DNA of 64,000 nucleotides from Thauera sp. UBA6194 (GTDB lineage Bacteria; Pseudomonadota; Gammaproteobacteria; Burkholderiales; Rhodocyclaceae): the NCBI GenBank assembly GCA_002422685.1, contig DITC01000071.1, forward strand, positions 128,472 to 192,471, read 5' to 3'. Below the pieces are notes generated by a model that was not told the DNA's origin, searched no databases, and was given only the letters and a program-made list of their open reading frames with translations. This document shows positions 53,065 to 62,651 of this stretch, piece by piece. The position numbers and the translations under genes were made by a program. Numbering within the stretch: the first letter of the stretch is position 1; each line of letters opens with the position of its first letter.

Positions 53065-54209
53065 CCCTGCATACCCACGACCCGAAACACGAAACGCACC
53101 ACAGCGTGGCCGACGCCACCCGTCCGCACATCATCCGCTCCCCGGCCTCGCCGACGCGCATCACCCCGCAGCCATGGCGCCGGCTTCGCACCGCATTGCT
53201 CGGCGCGCTTGGCGCAGGCGTCCTCAGCATGGGCGTGTGCACCAACGCACAGGCGTCCTATGCCGATCATCACGAAGCGCAACGCTTCATCGAAGACATG
53301 CGCGCGCGCCACGACTTCGACACCGCCGAGCTGCAGAACACGCTCGCGCGGGCGCAGCGCGAACCACGCGTCATCCGCCTGATCACGCCGCCGGCGCGCA
53401 AGGGCGCGCCGCGCTCCTGGCAAGGCTATCGCTCACGCTTCCTCGACCGCACGCGCATCGAGGGCGGCACGCGTTTCTGGCGCGAGCACGAAGCCGAGCT
53501 CGCGCGCGCCGAACAGCAATTCGGCGTCCCCGCCGAGGTCATCGTGGCCATCATCGGCGTGGAAACCCTCTATGGGCGCAACACCGGAAACTTCGAGACG
53601 CTGTCGGCCCTGGCAACGCTGGCCTTCGACTACCCGCCGCGGGCCGAGCTCTTTCGCCGCGAACTCGAGTCGCTCCTGCTGCTCGCACGCGAACAGGGGC
53701 GCGACCCGGCCAGTTACAGCGGATCGTATGCGGGCGCCCTCGGCTATCCGCAGTTCCTGCCGAGCAGCGTGCGCGCCTACGCGGTGGACTTCGACGCCAA
53801 TGGACGAATCGACTTCGAGTCGAACCCGGTCGACGCCATCGGCAGCGTCGCGAACTATCTCCATGCGCACGGCTGGCAGCCAGGCGCACCGGTCGCCGAG
53901 CGCGCACGCATTGCGCCGCAGGCCGATGTCGCTACACTGGTGGCAGCCGGCATCGAGCCCGCACTCGCGCCCGAGACCCTCACGCGCCAGGGCGTCAGCG
54001 CGCTCGACGGCGACGCCCCGGCTGCGCTGGCCACACTGGTCGACCTCGAGACGCCGGGCGAAGAGACCGAGTTCTGGCTCGGCTACCGCAATTTCTACGT
54101 CATCACGCGCTACAATCGCAGCAGTTTCTACGCCATGTCGGTGTTCGAGCTGGCCGAGGCCCTGCGCCTGCGCAGGCTGGTCGAGGCGATCCGCGCCGAG
54201 CGCCGCTGA
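53061..54209 (+). CDS. mltB: Lytic murein transglycosylase B
   Basis: A 382-residue MltB-family enzyme. The catalytic Glu is in IIGVETLYGRNTGNFETLSALATLAFDYP (in part), followed by SYAGALGYPQFLPSSVRAYAVDFDANGRIDF (in part), the substrate-groove motif. It cleaves peptidoglycan to anhydromuropeptides. The export signal (about 47-67) is preceded by an unusually long His-rich n-region (MTLHTHDPKHETHHSVADAT at the start). There is no lipobox, so it appears periplasmic or membrane-tethered. The ATG overlaps the tgpA stop, linking both cell-wall genes. Confidence 0.92.
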   Translation: MTLHTHDPKHETHHSVADATRPHIIRSPASPTRITPQPWRRLRTALLGALGAGVLSMGVCTNAQASYADHHEAQRFIEDMRARHDFDTAELQNTLARAQREPRVIRLITPPARKGAPRSWQGYRSRFLDRTRIEGGTRFWREHEAELARAEQQFGVPAEVIVAIIGVETLYGRNTGNFETLSALATLAFDYPPRAELFRRELESLLLLAREQGRDPASYSGSYAGALGYPQFLPSSVRAYAVDFDANGRIDFESNPVDAIGSVANYLHAHGWQPGAPVAERARIAPQADVATLVAAGIEPALAPETLTRQGVSALDGDAPAALATLVDLETPGEETEFWLGYRNFYVITRYNRSSFYAMSVFELAEALRLRRLVEAIRAERR

Positions 54210-54215
54210 AGGACG

Positions 54216-55025
54216 ATGACCGCCATGTCAGGCCCTGCCTCCCCCCCGGCTCACGACAGCACACAGCTGCGCCCCGCCCCGCTCGCGCTTGCCGACGTCG
54301 GCGCCGCGCTGCGCTTCGGCGTAAATCAGTTTCGCCGCATTCCGCTGCTGAGCATGGGCTTCGCGCTGCTGTTCGTGGCGATCGGCGCGCTCATGTTCGC
54401 GGTGCTCGAATTCGGTGAAATCGCGCCGATGAGCCTGTCGCTGGCGGGCGGCTTCCTGCTCGTGGGTCCCATCCTGCTCGCCGGCTTCTTTTCGGTGTCG
54501 GACAAGCTGCGCCATGGCCGCCATGCGAACTTCGGCGACATCTGGGACGGGTTCCGGCGCATGCCGCGCGGGGGCTGGGTGGTGTCCTTCGTGTGCGGCC
54601 TGCTGTTCCTGATCTGGATCACCGATGCGGGCATCCTTTACGGCTTCATGGTCGGGCGCGAGCCGATCGGCTTTCTGCGCCTGCTGAACATCGAATCGGT
54701 CGTGGTGAGCTACGCGGCCTACAGCGCCACCATGGGTGCGGTGCTCGCCTTCATCCTGTTCGCCGTGTCGGCCTTTTCCATTCCGCTCATCTACGACCGC
54801 CGCGCCCAGCTGGTGTCGGGTGTGGTGGCCAGCGTGCGCGCGGTGTTCGGGCGCTTCGGGGTGGTCATGGTGTGGGGGCTGTCGCTGGCGGCGGTGATCA
54901 TGCTCAGCGTACTGCTGCTGCCGCTGCTGCTGATTTCGCTGCCGGTGATGGCCTACGCGAGCCGCGAGTTCTACTTCCGCGTGTTTCCGCTCGACGCCGA
55001 GCGCAACCGGCCCGAGCCGGCCTGA
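54216..55025 (+). CDS. DUF2189 integral membrane protein
   Basis: A 269-residue protein with about six membrane helices and the closing signature LPVMAYASREFYFRVFP typical of DUF2189. The function is unknown. It starts 6 bp after mltB and probably ends the moxR-DUF58-tgpA-mltB unit. It converges on rpoS with only 3 bp between stops. Confidence 0.85.
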   Translation: MTAMSGPASPPAHDSTQLRPAPLALADVGAALRFGVNQFRRIPLLSMGFALLFVAIGALMFAVLEFGEIAPMSLSLAGGFLLVGPILLAGFFSVSDKLRHGRHANFGDIWDGFRRMPRGGWVVSFVCGLLFLIWITDAGILYGFMVGREPIGFLRLLNIESVVVSYAAYSATMGAVLAFILFAVSAFSIPLIYDRRAQLVSGVVASVRAVFGRFGVVMVWGLSLAAVIMLSVLLLPLLLISLPVMAYASREFYFRVFPLDAERNRPEPA

Positions 55026-55028
55026 GCC

Positions 55029-55964
55029 TCACAGCAAGGCGTCGCGCGAGATGCCGTGGCGTTTGAGGATCCTGCGTAGCTGACCGAGCGCCTCGAGCTG
55101 GATCTGGCGTACACGCTCGCGCGTCAACTCCAGGCGCGCGGCGAGCTCTTCGAGCGTCAGCAGCTCGCATTCGTCGATACCGTAGCGGTGGCGGATGACC
55201 ATGCGCTGCTTTTCGCTCAGCATGCCGAGCCACTCGCGCACCAGCTTGCCGACTTCGGCGTTCTGGATCTGCGTGTCGGCCGGGAGCTGGTGATCGTCGG
55301 CGAGCGATTCGCCGATCGACAGGCCGGGATCGATGTCGAGCGGCGCGTCGAGCGAGGCGGTGTGCTCGCTCAAGGCAAGCACCCGCCGTACGTCCTCGAC
55401 CGAGCGCCCGAGCCGCTCGGCGATCTCCTCGAGCGTGGATTCGCCGCTCGCCGTGGCTTCGATGTTGCGCTGCGCCCGCAACACCTGGTTGAGCTCCTTG
55501 ACCACATGCACCGGCAAACGAATCGTGCGCGACTGGTTCATGATCGCGCGCTCGATGTTCTGCCGGATCCACCAGGTCGCGTAAGTCGAGAAGCGGAAAC
55601 CGCGCTCGGGGTCGAACTTTTCGAGCGCATGCATGAGGCCGAGGTTACCCTCCTCGACCAGGTCGAGGAGCGGAATGCCGCGGTTCAGGTAGTGCTTGGC
55701 GATGTTGACGACGAGCCGCAGGTTGCGCTCGATCATGATCTGACGCGCATCGAAATCACCCGCACACACCCGCCGCGCGATGGCCAGTTCTTCGGCCGCC
55801 GTCAGCAGGGGATTCGCCCCGATCTCGTTCAGATAGAGCTGGGTGACATCGCTGAAGAAATCGTTTTCGGCCGCGGGTTGGACCTGCGTTGTGAAAACCT
55901 CGACTTCGGGAGGAAGATCCGGCTCATGTGTCGCCAGCTCGTCGAGATTCTCCGTGTCTTCCAT
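55029..55964 (-). CDS. rpoS: RNA polymerase sigma factor RpoS (sigma-38)
   Basis: A 311-residue primary-like sigma factor with region 1.2 DVTQLYLNEIGANPLLTAAEE, region 2 FDPERGFRFSTYATWWIRQNIERAIMNQSRTIRLPVHV (in part) and region 4 VRQIQLEALGQLRRILKRHG. Length and lack of region 1.1 fit RpoS, the stationary-phase sigma. The order surE-pcm-nlpD-rpoS is the classic RpoS locus; part of its transcription usually starts inside nlpD. Confidence 0.96.
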   Translation of the reverse strand: MEDTENLDELATHEPDLPPEVEVFTTQVQPAAENDFFSDVTQLYLNEIGANPLLTAAEELAIARRVCAGDFDARQIMIERNLRLVVNIAKHYLNRGIPLLDLVEEGNLGLMHALEKFDPERGFRFSTYATWWIRQNIERAIMNQSRTIRLPVHVVKELNQVLRAQRNIEATASGESTLEEIAERLGRSVEDVRRVLALSEHTASLDAPLDIDPGLSIGESLADDHQLPADTQIQNAEVGKLVREWLGMLSEKQRMVIRHRYGIDECELLTLEELAARLELTRERVRQIQLEALGQLRRILKRHGISRDALL

Positions 55965-55975
55965 GCCTCACCCCT

Positions 55976-56812
55976 TCAGCGTGCCGGCAGATATCCCGCT
56001 GGATCGACTGCCTTGCCCTGTTTGCGGATCTCGAAGTGCAGTTTGGGACGATCCGCCTCCGAGCTACCCAACTCCGCGATCTTCTGGCCCTGTGTGACCT
56101 GATCGTCTTCCTTGACGAGCAGCTTGTCGTTGTGCGCATAGACCGAGTTGTACTCCTGGCTATGCTTGATGACAATCAATTTTCCGTATCCGCGCAGGCC
56201 ACTCCCGGCGTAAACCACCTTGCCCGCCGCCGCAGCGTATACAGGCTCACCGACGCGCCCATCGATGTCCAGACCCTTGTTCGATGCCTCGTTGAAGCCA
56301 CTCAGGACAGCGCCGGTGGCGGGCCATTTCCATTGGCCGCTCGCCACAGCGGGCGCCGGCTCGGCAGGCGTCACGGGCACTGGAGCCGACGTCTCCGGCG
56401 CGGTCACCGGCGCCTGGCCGCCCAGGGGCTCACGCACCACCGGCACGGCAACCGATTCGCTCCCCGGCACCGGGACGGGCGTGGTCACGGCCTCGCCCGT
56501 GGGCGCAGCGATCGCGACCGTGCTCGCACCCGGTGGCGCCACGCGCACCATCTGCCCCACGCTGATCTGATTGGGGTCGGTCACGCCGTTCCACGCGACC
56601 AGGTCGGGCAGGGTCACGCCGTACTGGCGTGCGATCCCGAGCAGGGTGTCGCCTTGGCGCACCGTGTGGTAGCCGGTCATCGGCGCCGCCGAGGGGCTCA
56701 CCGTGCTCGCGGCACCGGTCCCGTCGCGCACCGGCGCCGTGATCTGCGAGGCGCAACCTGCGCCCAGCACGGCGAAAAGAGTGAGAATCAAATAGCTTGC
56801 GCGTGTATGCAT
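55976..56812 (-). CDS. nlpD: Murein hydrolase activator NlpD
   Basis: A 278-residue lipoprotein (lipobox LGAGC) with a LysM domain (YHTVRQGDTLLGIARQYGVTLPDLVAWNGVTDPNQISVGQMVRV in part, about 60-105), a Pro/Val/Thr linker, and an M23 (LytM) domain at about 165-278 that lacks the full set of zinc ligands (e.g. GLDIDGRVGEPVYAAAAGKVVYAGS in part), as in NlpD. NlpD activates the amidase AmiC at division. The ATG at 56812 starts the signal; it lies just upstream of rpoS. Confidence 0.93.
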   Translation of the reverse strand: MHTRASYLILTLFAVLGAGCASQITAPVRDGTGAASTVSPSAAPMTGYHTVRQGDTLLGIARQYGVTLPDLVAWNGVTDPNQISVGQMVRVAPPGASTVAIAAPTGEAVTTPVPVPGSESVAVPVVREPLGGQAPVTAPETSAPVPVTPAEPAPAVASGQWKWPATGAVLSGFNEASNKGLDIDGRVGEPVYAAAAGKVVYAGSGLRGYGKLIVIKHSQEYNSVYAHNDKLLVKEDDQVTQGQKIAELGSSEADRPKLHFEIRKQGKAVDPAGYLPAR

Positions 56813-56828
56813 CAGTCCGTACCGTCGT

Positions 56829-57479
56829 TCATTCCGTACCGCCGAGAAGGGGAACGAAGCGCACCGCTTCGAACCAGGTCTCCCGGAAGTTGTTTCCTTG
56901 TCGCTCGACCAGTAACAGGCGCTGGTCCGCGCCGCCAACCGGCACGATCAGACGCCCGCCCGGGGCGAGTTGTTCCTTCAGTGCGGGGGGTAGCCCCAGC
57001 GCACCGGCTGCCACGATGATGCTGTCGAAAGGCGCCGCTTCTGGAAGCCCGAGACTGCCGTCGGCAAGTTTCAGACGTACGTTCGGCAAGCGCAAGGGGC
57101 GAAGATTCGCGCGCGCGCGGTCGAGCAGTCCGCGGATGCGTTCGACCGCGAACACCTCGCTCGCCACCTGCGACAGCACGGCCGCCTGATAACCACAGCC
57201 CGCGCCGACTTCGAGCGTGCGACCAAGCTCGCGTCCCGCGCGCAACAACTCGATCATGCGCGCCACCACATAGGGCTGCGAGATCGTCTGCTGAAACCCG
57301 ATCGGCAACGGCGTGTCGTCATAGGCGCTGAACGCAAGCCCTTCGTCCACGAAAGCATGGCGCGGAACCGCCTGCATGGCCGCCAGCACCCGCTCGTCCC
57401 GAATGCCCTGCGTGCGCAGCCGCTCGACCATGCGCGCACGCGCGCGCGAGGCCTGTCCGGCGTCTGCAGACCTGCTCAT
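56829..57479 (-). CDS. pcm: Protein-L-isoaspartate O-methyltransferase
   Basis: A 216-residue methyltransferase that repairs isoaspartyl residues. It has RHAFVDEGLAFSAYDDTPLPIGFQQTISQPYVVARMIELL (in part) and the SAM site LEVGAGCGYQAAVLS. The ATG at 57479 shares a base with the surE stop (TGATG). nlpD follows 16 bp downstream. Confidence 0.96.
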   Translation of the reverse strand: MSRSADAGQASRARARMVERLRTQGIRDERVLAAMQAVPRHAFVDEGLAFSAYDDTPLPIGFQQTISQPYVVARMIELLRAGRELGRTLEVGAGCGYQAAVLSQVASEVFAVERIRGLLDRARANLRPLRLPNVRLKLADGSLGLPEAAPFDSIIVAAGALGLPPALKEQLAPGGRLIVPVGGADQRLLLVERQGNNFRETWFEAVRFVPLLGGTE

Positions 57480-58222
57480 CACTGCTTGAGCCAGTCGAAG
57501 ACCGGCGCGACCAAACCAGTATGCGTAAGGTCGATCTGCAGCGGCGTCACCGATACACAGCCATTCGCGACCGCATGAAAATCGGTGCCCTCGCCTGCGT
57601 CGGCAGCCTCGCCCGCCGCGCCGATCCAGTACACCGTGTCGCCGCGCGGGGTCTTGCCGCGCACCACCGGTTCGGCCTTGTGGCGCTTGCCCAGGCGCGT
57701 GACGCGCAGCCCCTGAAGGCGCTCGTAAGCCACGTCGGGCACGTTGACGTTGAGCAGCACCGGCTGAGGAAAGGGGTTGCGCATGAAGCGCTCGGCCAGG
57801 TCGCGCGCGACCCGCGCCGCGGCAGAGAAATCGCTCGCCGACTTGCTTACCAAGGACACCGCAATCGACGGCACGCCAAGCAGGAAACCTTCGGTCGCTG
57901 CGGCGACGGTGCCCGAGTAAACGGTATCGTCGCCCATGTTGGCGCCGTGATTGATGCCGGAAACCACCATGTCGGGCAGATGGTCGAGCATGCCCGTCAC
58001 CGCCAGATGGACGCAGTCGGTCGGGGTGCCATTGACGTAATGGAAGCCGTTGGAGGTGCGCTTGAGCGAGAGCGGCCGATCGAGGGTGAGTGAATTGCTC
58101 GCACCGCTGCGGTCGCGCTCGGGCGCAACCACGGTGACCTCGCCCACAGTGCCGAGCGCCTCGGCGAGGGCCGCGATTCCAGGCGCGAAATAACCGTCGT
58201 CGTTGCTGACCAGGATACGCAT
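57479..58222 (-). CDS. surE: 5'/3'-nucleotidase SurE
   Basis: A 247-residue acid phosphatase-like nucleotidase. It has the metal site ILVSNDDGYFAPGI, APERDRSGASNSLT, and VVSGINHGANMGDDTVYSGTVAAA (in part). It dephosphorylates nucleoside monophosphates. The ATG at 58222 starts the canonical MRILVSNDDG. It heads surE-pcm-nlpD-rpoS and lies 89 bp after the terminator of tRNA-Pro. Confidence 0.97.
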   Translation of the reverse strand: MRILVSNDDGYFAPGIAALAEALGTVGEVTVVAPERDRSGASNSLTLDRPLSLKRTSNGFHYVNGTPTDCVHLAVTGMLDHLPDMVVSGINHGANMGDDTVYSGTVAAATEGFLLGVPSIAVSLVSKSASDFSAAARVARDLAERFMRNPFPQPVLLNVNVPDVAYERLQGLRVTRLGKRHKAEPVVRGKTPRGDTVYWIGAAGEAADAGEGTDFHAVANGCVSVTPLQIDLTHTGLVAPVFDWLKQ

Positions 58223-58311
58223 TAGAAATCCGTGCAAGGGGCCGAGAACCGGCCGAAAGCCCGATGTTAGCACAGCGTCTTGAACCTGCCCGACGCGCGC
58301 CGGAAAACAAA

Positions 58312-58331
58312 AAACCGGCCTGAGCCGGTTT
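58312..58331 (-). terminator. Intrinsic terminator of tRNA-Pro
   Basis: AAACCGGC (58312-58319) and GCCGGTTT (58324-58331) form an 8-bp stem with a 4-nt loop. On the minus strand it is followed by six T and then GTTTT. Confidence 0.88.
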
Positions 58332-58341
58332 GTTTGTTGTT

Positions 58342-58419
<78 letters not shown>

Positions 58420-58430
58420 CACAAGCCGCC

Positions 58431-58436
58431 ATTATA
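58431..58436 (-). promoter_or_regulatory. -10 box of tRNA-Pro promoter
   Basis: A perfect TATAAT on the minus strand, 12 bp before the tRNA 5' end. CTGGTA 17 bp further upstream is a weak -35. Confidence 0.65.
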
Positions 58437-58476
58437 GCAGCGGTTTCAGGATTTACCAGTTCTTCGTCGAAAAAGA

Positions 58477-58857
58477 TCAGGCTCGCAACTCACGGAGCAC
58501 CTGCACGATCTCTTCGCGCAGCTCACGCATCAGCGCCTTCGTGTGTTCGAGCTCGACCTCGCTCTCCTGTGCGTGAATGGCAGATTCGCCCAGCCGATTG
58601 CGCGCACCCGAGATGGTGAAGCCTTCCTGGTAGAGCAGCTGACGGATACGCCGAATCAGCAACACTTCGTGATGCTGGTAATAGCGCCGGTTACCGCCGC
58701 GCTTGACCGGCTTGAGCTGAGTGAATTCCTGCTCCCAGTAGCGCAGGACATGAGGCTTCACACCGCACAACTCGCTCACCTCACCAATCGTGAAGTAGCG
58801 CTTCGCCGGAATCGGCGGAAGTTCCTGGCTGGATGTTTCAGGGCTGCTTGCTTGCAT
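58477..58857 (-). CDS. MerR family regulator downstream of ihfA
   Basis: A 126-residue protein with an N-terminal winged helix (YFTIGEVSELCGVKPHVLRYWEQEF), a wing GGNRRYYQHHEV and a C-terminal helix for dimerisation (about 90-126). It has no cysteine metal site or effector domain, so its signal is unknown. Its ATG overlaps the ihfA end by 20 bp; the pair pheT-ihfA-merR is common in betaproteobacteria. Confidence 0.9.
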   Translation of the reverse strand: MQASSPETSSQELPPIPAKRYFTIGEVSELCGVKPHVLRYWEQEFTQLKPVKRGGNRRYYQHHEVLLIRRIRQLLYQEGFTISGARNRLGESAIHAQESEVELEHTKALMRELREEIVQVLRELRA

Positions 58858-59143
58858 CGCTGAGTCGCTCCACCGCGGCCTTGAGTTTCTGGCTGGCATG
58901 GAAGGTGACCACGCGTCGTGCGGTGATCGGGATTTCCTCGCCGGTCTTGGGGTTGCGCCCGGGGCGCTGGGGCTTGTCACGCAACTGGAAGTTGCCGAAG
59001 CCCGACAGCTTGACGCTGTCGCCACGCTCCAGGGCAGTCCGGATCTCTTCGAAGAAGCCCTCGACCATGTCCTTGGCCTCGCGCTTGTTCAAGCCCACCT
59101 GCTCGAACAGCAGATCGGCAAGCTCCGCCTTGGTCAGGGTCAT
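58838..59143 (-). CDS. ihfA: Integration host factor subunit alpha
   Basis: A 101-residue DNA-bending protein: MTLTKAELADLLFEQVGLNK at the start, VKLSGFGNFQLRDKPQRPGRNPKTGEEIPI (in part) with the DNA-inserting Pro in the beta arm, and ARRVVTFHASQKLK. With IhfB it bends DNA, often between enhancers and sigma-54 promoters, so it may matter for the flagellar promoters here. ATG 59143 gives the usual start; it follows pheT by 1 bp. Confidence 0.97.
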   Translation of the reverse strand: MTLTKAELADLLFEQVGLNKREAKDMVEGFFEEIRTALERGDSVKLSGFGNFQLRDKPQRPGRNPKTGEEIPITARRVVTFHASQKLKAAVERLSDASKQP

Positions 59144-59144
59144 G

Positions 59145-61535
59145 TCAACCTCCCGATCCACGCAGGCGTGCGCCTAGCGTGTTCTCTGCCGCGCTGACCA
59201 GGACTTCGATGGCTGCATCGATCTCGGCGTCTTCGAGTGTGCGTCGAGTATCTTGCATCGATACCCGGAAGGCAAGGCTCTTCTTGTCCGGGTCGATGCC
59301 CTTGCCATGATAAAGATCGAAGAGGGCGATCTCGCGGGTCTGCTCGGGCGCCGCGGCACGCAGTACTTCGAGCACCCGCTCCACAGGCAGGCCCACATCG
59401 ACGACGAGCGCAAGGTCACGACGCACCGAGGGCATGCGCGAGATCTCTGCATAGGCCGGCACACGCGCGGCGAGCACGGCGTCGAGCGCAATCTCGAACA
59501 CGATCGGCGCACTGCCCAATTCGTAGCGCTGCACCCACACCGGATGCAGCTCGCCGATGACGCCGATCTCATCGCCGTCGAGCCGCACGGCGGCCGAACG
59601 TCCGGGGTGAAGCGCCGGATGCCGGCACGGTGCGAAGCTCAGCACGCGCGGCGCGAACAGCGCCTCGAGATCACCCTTGAGGTCATAGAAGTCGACCGTG
59701 CGCCCACGCTCGCCCCACTGCTCGGGTACCACGGGCCCGGCGGCGAGCGCCGACACCCTCATCGGCTGATCGAACCCGGGCACCGGCGCGCCCTCGGCCG
59801 CGCGCCGGAAAACGCGCGCCACCTCGAACACGCGCACGCGATCGAGCTGACGCTTGCGATTGACGGCGAGATTGCCGACCAGCCCGGGGATGAGGCTCGA
59901 GCGCATGACGCTGAGCTGGCTGGCGATCGGATTGGCGAGCCGAATCGGGTTTTCGTTCGCGCAGAAATCACGCTCCCAGGCCTCTTCGACGAAGGCGAAG
60001 TTGACCACTTCCTGATAGCCACGTGCGGCAAGCAGGCGGCGCGCGGCCCACACCGGGCGACCGTGCTCGGTGCTCGGCAGCATCATCAGGCTGCCCTGCG
60101 GCGCCACCGCCGGGATGTTGTCGTAACCGTGCAGACGGGCGATCTCTTCGATCAGGTCCTCTTCGATCTCGATGTCGAAGCGCCACGACGGCGGCGTGAC
60201 CACGAAGGCGTCGCCCTCGCTCTCGACGTGCAGGTGCACGCGGCGCAAGAGCGCCAGCATGGCCGCGTCATCGAGCGCGATGCCGAGCACTCGACGCGCA
60301 CGGGCCGGCCGCAGGCGCACCGGCGTGCGCGCAGGCAGCGCCGACTCGGCCACCGCCTCGACCACCGGCCCGGCGTCGCCGCCACAGATGTCGAGAATCA
60401 GCCCGGTGGCGCGCTCGAGGGCCGTGCGCGCAAGCTCGGGGTCGACACCCCGCTCGAAGCGGTGCGAGGCGTCCGAAGCAAAGCCGTAGCTGCGTGCGCG
60501 ACCAGCGATCGCGTCGGGCGCGAAGAAGGCGCTCTCGAGGAAGACTTCGGTGGTCTCGAGCGTGATCCCGCTCTCTTCGCCGCCCATGATGCCGGCGAGC
60601 GCGAGCGCGCGCGCCTCGTCCGCGATCAGCAGCGTATCGGCGCTCGGGGTGACGGTCTGTTCGTTGAGCAGCAGCACCTGCTCGCCCGCGCGCGGCATGC
60701 GCACGTGGATGGCACCCTGCAGCCTGGTGTTGTCGAAGGCGTGCAGCGGCTGACCGAGCTCGAGCATGACGTAGTTGGTGATGTCCACCAGCGCACTGAT
60801 CGAGCGGATGCCGCTGCGCACCAGACGGCGCACCATCCAGTCGGGCGTGGTTGCCTTGGCGTCGACAGCGCTCAGCACGCGTCCGCAGTAGCGCGGGCAA
60901 GCCTCGGGCGCATCGAGCACGATTTCACGCCGCGCCGCGCTGGCGGGCGGCACTGCTTCGATCTGCACCGGGCTGAACCGGCCGCCCGTGATCGCGGCGA
61001 CCTCGCGCGCAACGCCGGTCAGGCTCAGGCAATCGGCCCGGTTCGGGGTCAGCTTGATCGTAAACAGCGTGTCGTCCAGGCCGAGATACGCACGAATGTC
61101 CGTACCCACGGAGGCATCTTCGGGCAGCGCGTACAAGCCGGCGTGGTCTTCGGACAGCCCGAGCTCGCGCGCCGAGCACAGCATGCCGAAAGATTCGACC
61201 CCGCGCAGTTTGGCTTTCTTGATCTCGAACTCGCCGGGCAGCAGCGCGCCGACGACCGCGCACGGCACCTTCATGCCTGCCGCCGCATTCGGCGCGCCGC
61301 ACACGATCTGCAGCAACTCGCCGGTGCCGGCGTCGACCTTGCAAAGCTTGAGCTTGTCCGCGTTCGGATGCTTTTCCGCTTCGACGATCTGCGCCACCAC
61401 GACGCCCTTGAAGGCCGGCGCGGCGGGATCGGCTTCTTCCACTTCAAGACCGGCCATGGTCAGCAGATGGCCAAGTCCGGCACTATCGAGTTGCGGATCG
61501 ACGAAGGTCCGCAGCCACTGTTCTGAGAATTGCAT
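59145..61535 (-). CDS. pheT: Phenylalanyl-tRNA synthetase beta subunit
   Basis: A 796-residue protein of normal length with a tRNA-binding OB domain (VVAQIVEAEKHPNADKLKLCKVD near residue 50), B3/B4 editing domains, B5 and the catalytic-like core, and a C-terminal anticodon-binding FDX-ACB domain (MPSVRRDLALVVDVGLPVERV). It pairs with PheS as an alpha2-beta2 enzyme. It is 49 bp after pheS. Confidence 0.97.
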   Translation of the reverse strand: MQFSEQWLRTFVDPQLDSAGLGHLLTMAGLEVEEADPAAPAFKGVVVAQIVEAEKHPNADKLKLCKVDAGTGELLQIVCGAPNAAAGMKVPCAVVGALLPGEFEIKKAKLRGVESFGMLCSARELGLSEDHAGLYALPEDASVGTDIRAYLGLDDTLFTIKLTPNRADCLSLTGVAREVAAITGGRFSPVQIEAVPPASAARREIVLDAPEACPRYCGRVLSAVDAKATTPDWMVRRLVRSGIRSISALVDITNYVMLELGQPLHAFDNTRLQGAIHVRMPRAGEQVLLLNEQTVTPSADTLLIADEARALALAGIMGGEESGITLETTEVFLESAFFAPDAIAGRARSYGFASDASHRFERGVDPELARTALERATGLILDICGGDAGPVVEAVAESALPARTPVRLRPARARRVLGIALDDAAMLALLRRVHLHVESEGDAFVVTPPSWRFDIEIEEDLIEEIARLHGYDNIPAVAPQGSLMMLPSTEHGRPVWAARRLLAARGYQEVVNFAFVEEAWERDFCANENPIRLANPIASQLSVMRSSLIPGLVGNLAVNRKRQLDRVRVFEVARVFRRAAEGAPVPGFDQPMRVSALAAGPVVPEQWGERGRTVDFYDLKGDLEALFAPRVLSFAPCRHPALHPGRSAAVRLDGDEIGVIGELHPVWVQRYELGSAPIVFEIALDAVLAARVPAYAEISRMPSVRRDLALVVDVGLPVERVLEVLRAAAPEQTREIALFDLYHGKGIDPDKKSLAFRVSMQDTRRTLEDAEIDAAIEVLVSAAENTLGARLRGSGG

Positions 61536-61584
61536 GATTCGATTACCCGGATTGCGAGAGAGGGCGAGCTGCCTGGCTCTGTGT

Positions 61585-62616
61585 TCAGCGGAACTGGCTC
61601 AGGAAGCGCAGCTCGCCGTCGAAGAACAGACGCAGGTCATTGACGCCGTAGCGCAGCATGGTGAGACGGTCCGGCCCCATGCCGAAGGCAAAGCCGGTGT
61701 AGCGCTCGGGGTCGATGCCGCCGAAGCGCAGGACGTTGGGATGCACCACCCCGCAGCCGGCGATCTCGAGCCAGCGCCCCTCGAGGGCCCCGCTCATGAA
61801 GGCGACGTCGATCTCGGCCGAGGGCTCGGTAAAGGGGAAGAAGGACGGGCGGAAGCGCACCTGCAGGTCGTCGGTCTCGAAGAAGCGGCGCAGGAAATCC
61901 GCGATCACGCCCTTGAGGTCGGCAAAGCTCACCGTCTCGCCCACCCACAGGCCTTCGACCTGATGGAACATGGGCGAATGGGTGGCGTCGGAGTCGACGC
62001 GAAACACGCGCCCGGGCGCAATGATGCGCAGGTCCGGCATCGCTTCGGCATCGCGGTAGCGCGCGACATGCTCGAGCATGGAGCGCACTTGCACCGGGCT
62101 GGTGTGGGTGCGCAGCAGCACGTCGTCGCGCCCCTCCAGATAGAAGGTGTCGTGCATCGAGCGCGCCGGGTGATTCTCGGGCGTATTGAGTGCAGTGAAG
62201 TTGTGCCAGTCGGTCTCGATCTCGGGACCATCGGCGACGACGAAGCCGATCGAGGCGAACAGTTGCTCGATGCGCTCGAGCGTGCGGCTGACCGGGTGCA
62301 GGCCACCCTGCGCGGTACCGCGCCCGGGCAGCGTGACGTCGAGCGCCTCCGCAGCGAGCTGTGCCTGCAGGGCCGCTTCGCGCAGGGCGCTGCGGCGGTG
62401 CTCGAGCGCGCCCTCGATCTCGGTCTTGGCGGCATTGATCGCAGCACCCGCTTCGCGCCGGGCCTCCGGCTCGAGCTTGCCGAGTGATTTGAGACGCTCG
62501 GTGAGCGCGCCGGCCTTGCCGAGATAGCGTGCCTTGGCCTGCTCGAGCTGCGTGCTGTCGGCGGCAGCGGCAAAGTCGGCTACGGCCTGTCCTACCAGTT
62601 GATCCAGCTGTTCCAT
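61585..62616 (-). CDS. pheS: Phenylalanyl-tRNA synthetase alpha subunit
   Basis: A 343-residue class II synthetase subunit. An N-terminal coiled coil is followed by the core with GGLHPVSRTLERIEQLFASIGF, TSPVQVRSMLEHV, HSPMFHQVEGLWV and GIDPERYTGFAFGMGPDRLTMLRYGV (motif 3, in part). ATG 62616 gives the usual MEQLDQL start; an upstream frame to 62673 lies in the leader hairpin. It is downstream of the rplT terminator. Confidence 0.97.
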   Translation of the reverse strand: MEQLDQLVGQAVADFAAAADSTQLEQAKARYLGKAGALTERLKSLGKLEPEARREAGAAINAAKTEIEGALEHRRSALREAALQAQLAAEALDVTLPGRGTAQGGLHPVSRTLERIEQLFASIGFVVADGPEIETDWHNFTALNTPENHPARSMHDTFYLEGRDDVLLRTHTSPVQVRSMLEHVARYRDAEAMPDLRIIAPGRVFRVDSDATHSPMFHQVEGLWVGETVSFADLKGVIADFLRRFFETDDLQVRFRPSFFPFTEPSAEIDVAFMSGALEGRWLEIAGCGVVHPNVLRFGGIDPERYTGFAFGMGPDRLTMLRYGVNDLRLFFDGELRFLSQFR

Positions 62617-62651
62617 GTCCCTGCCCTGGCGAAGTACGGTGTTGCTGATGC

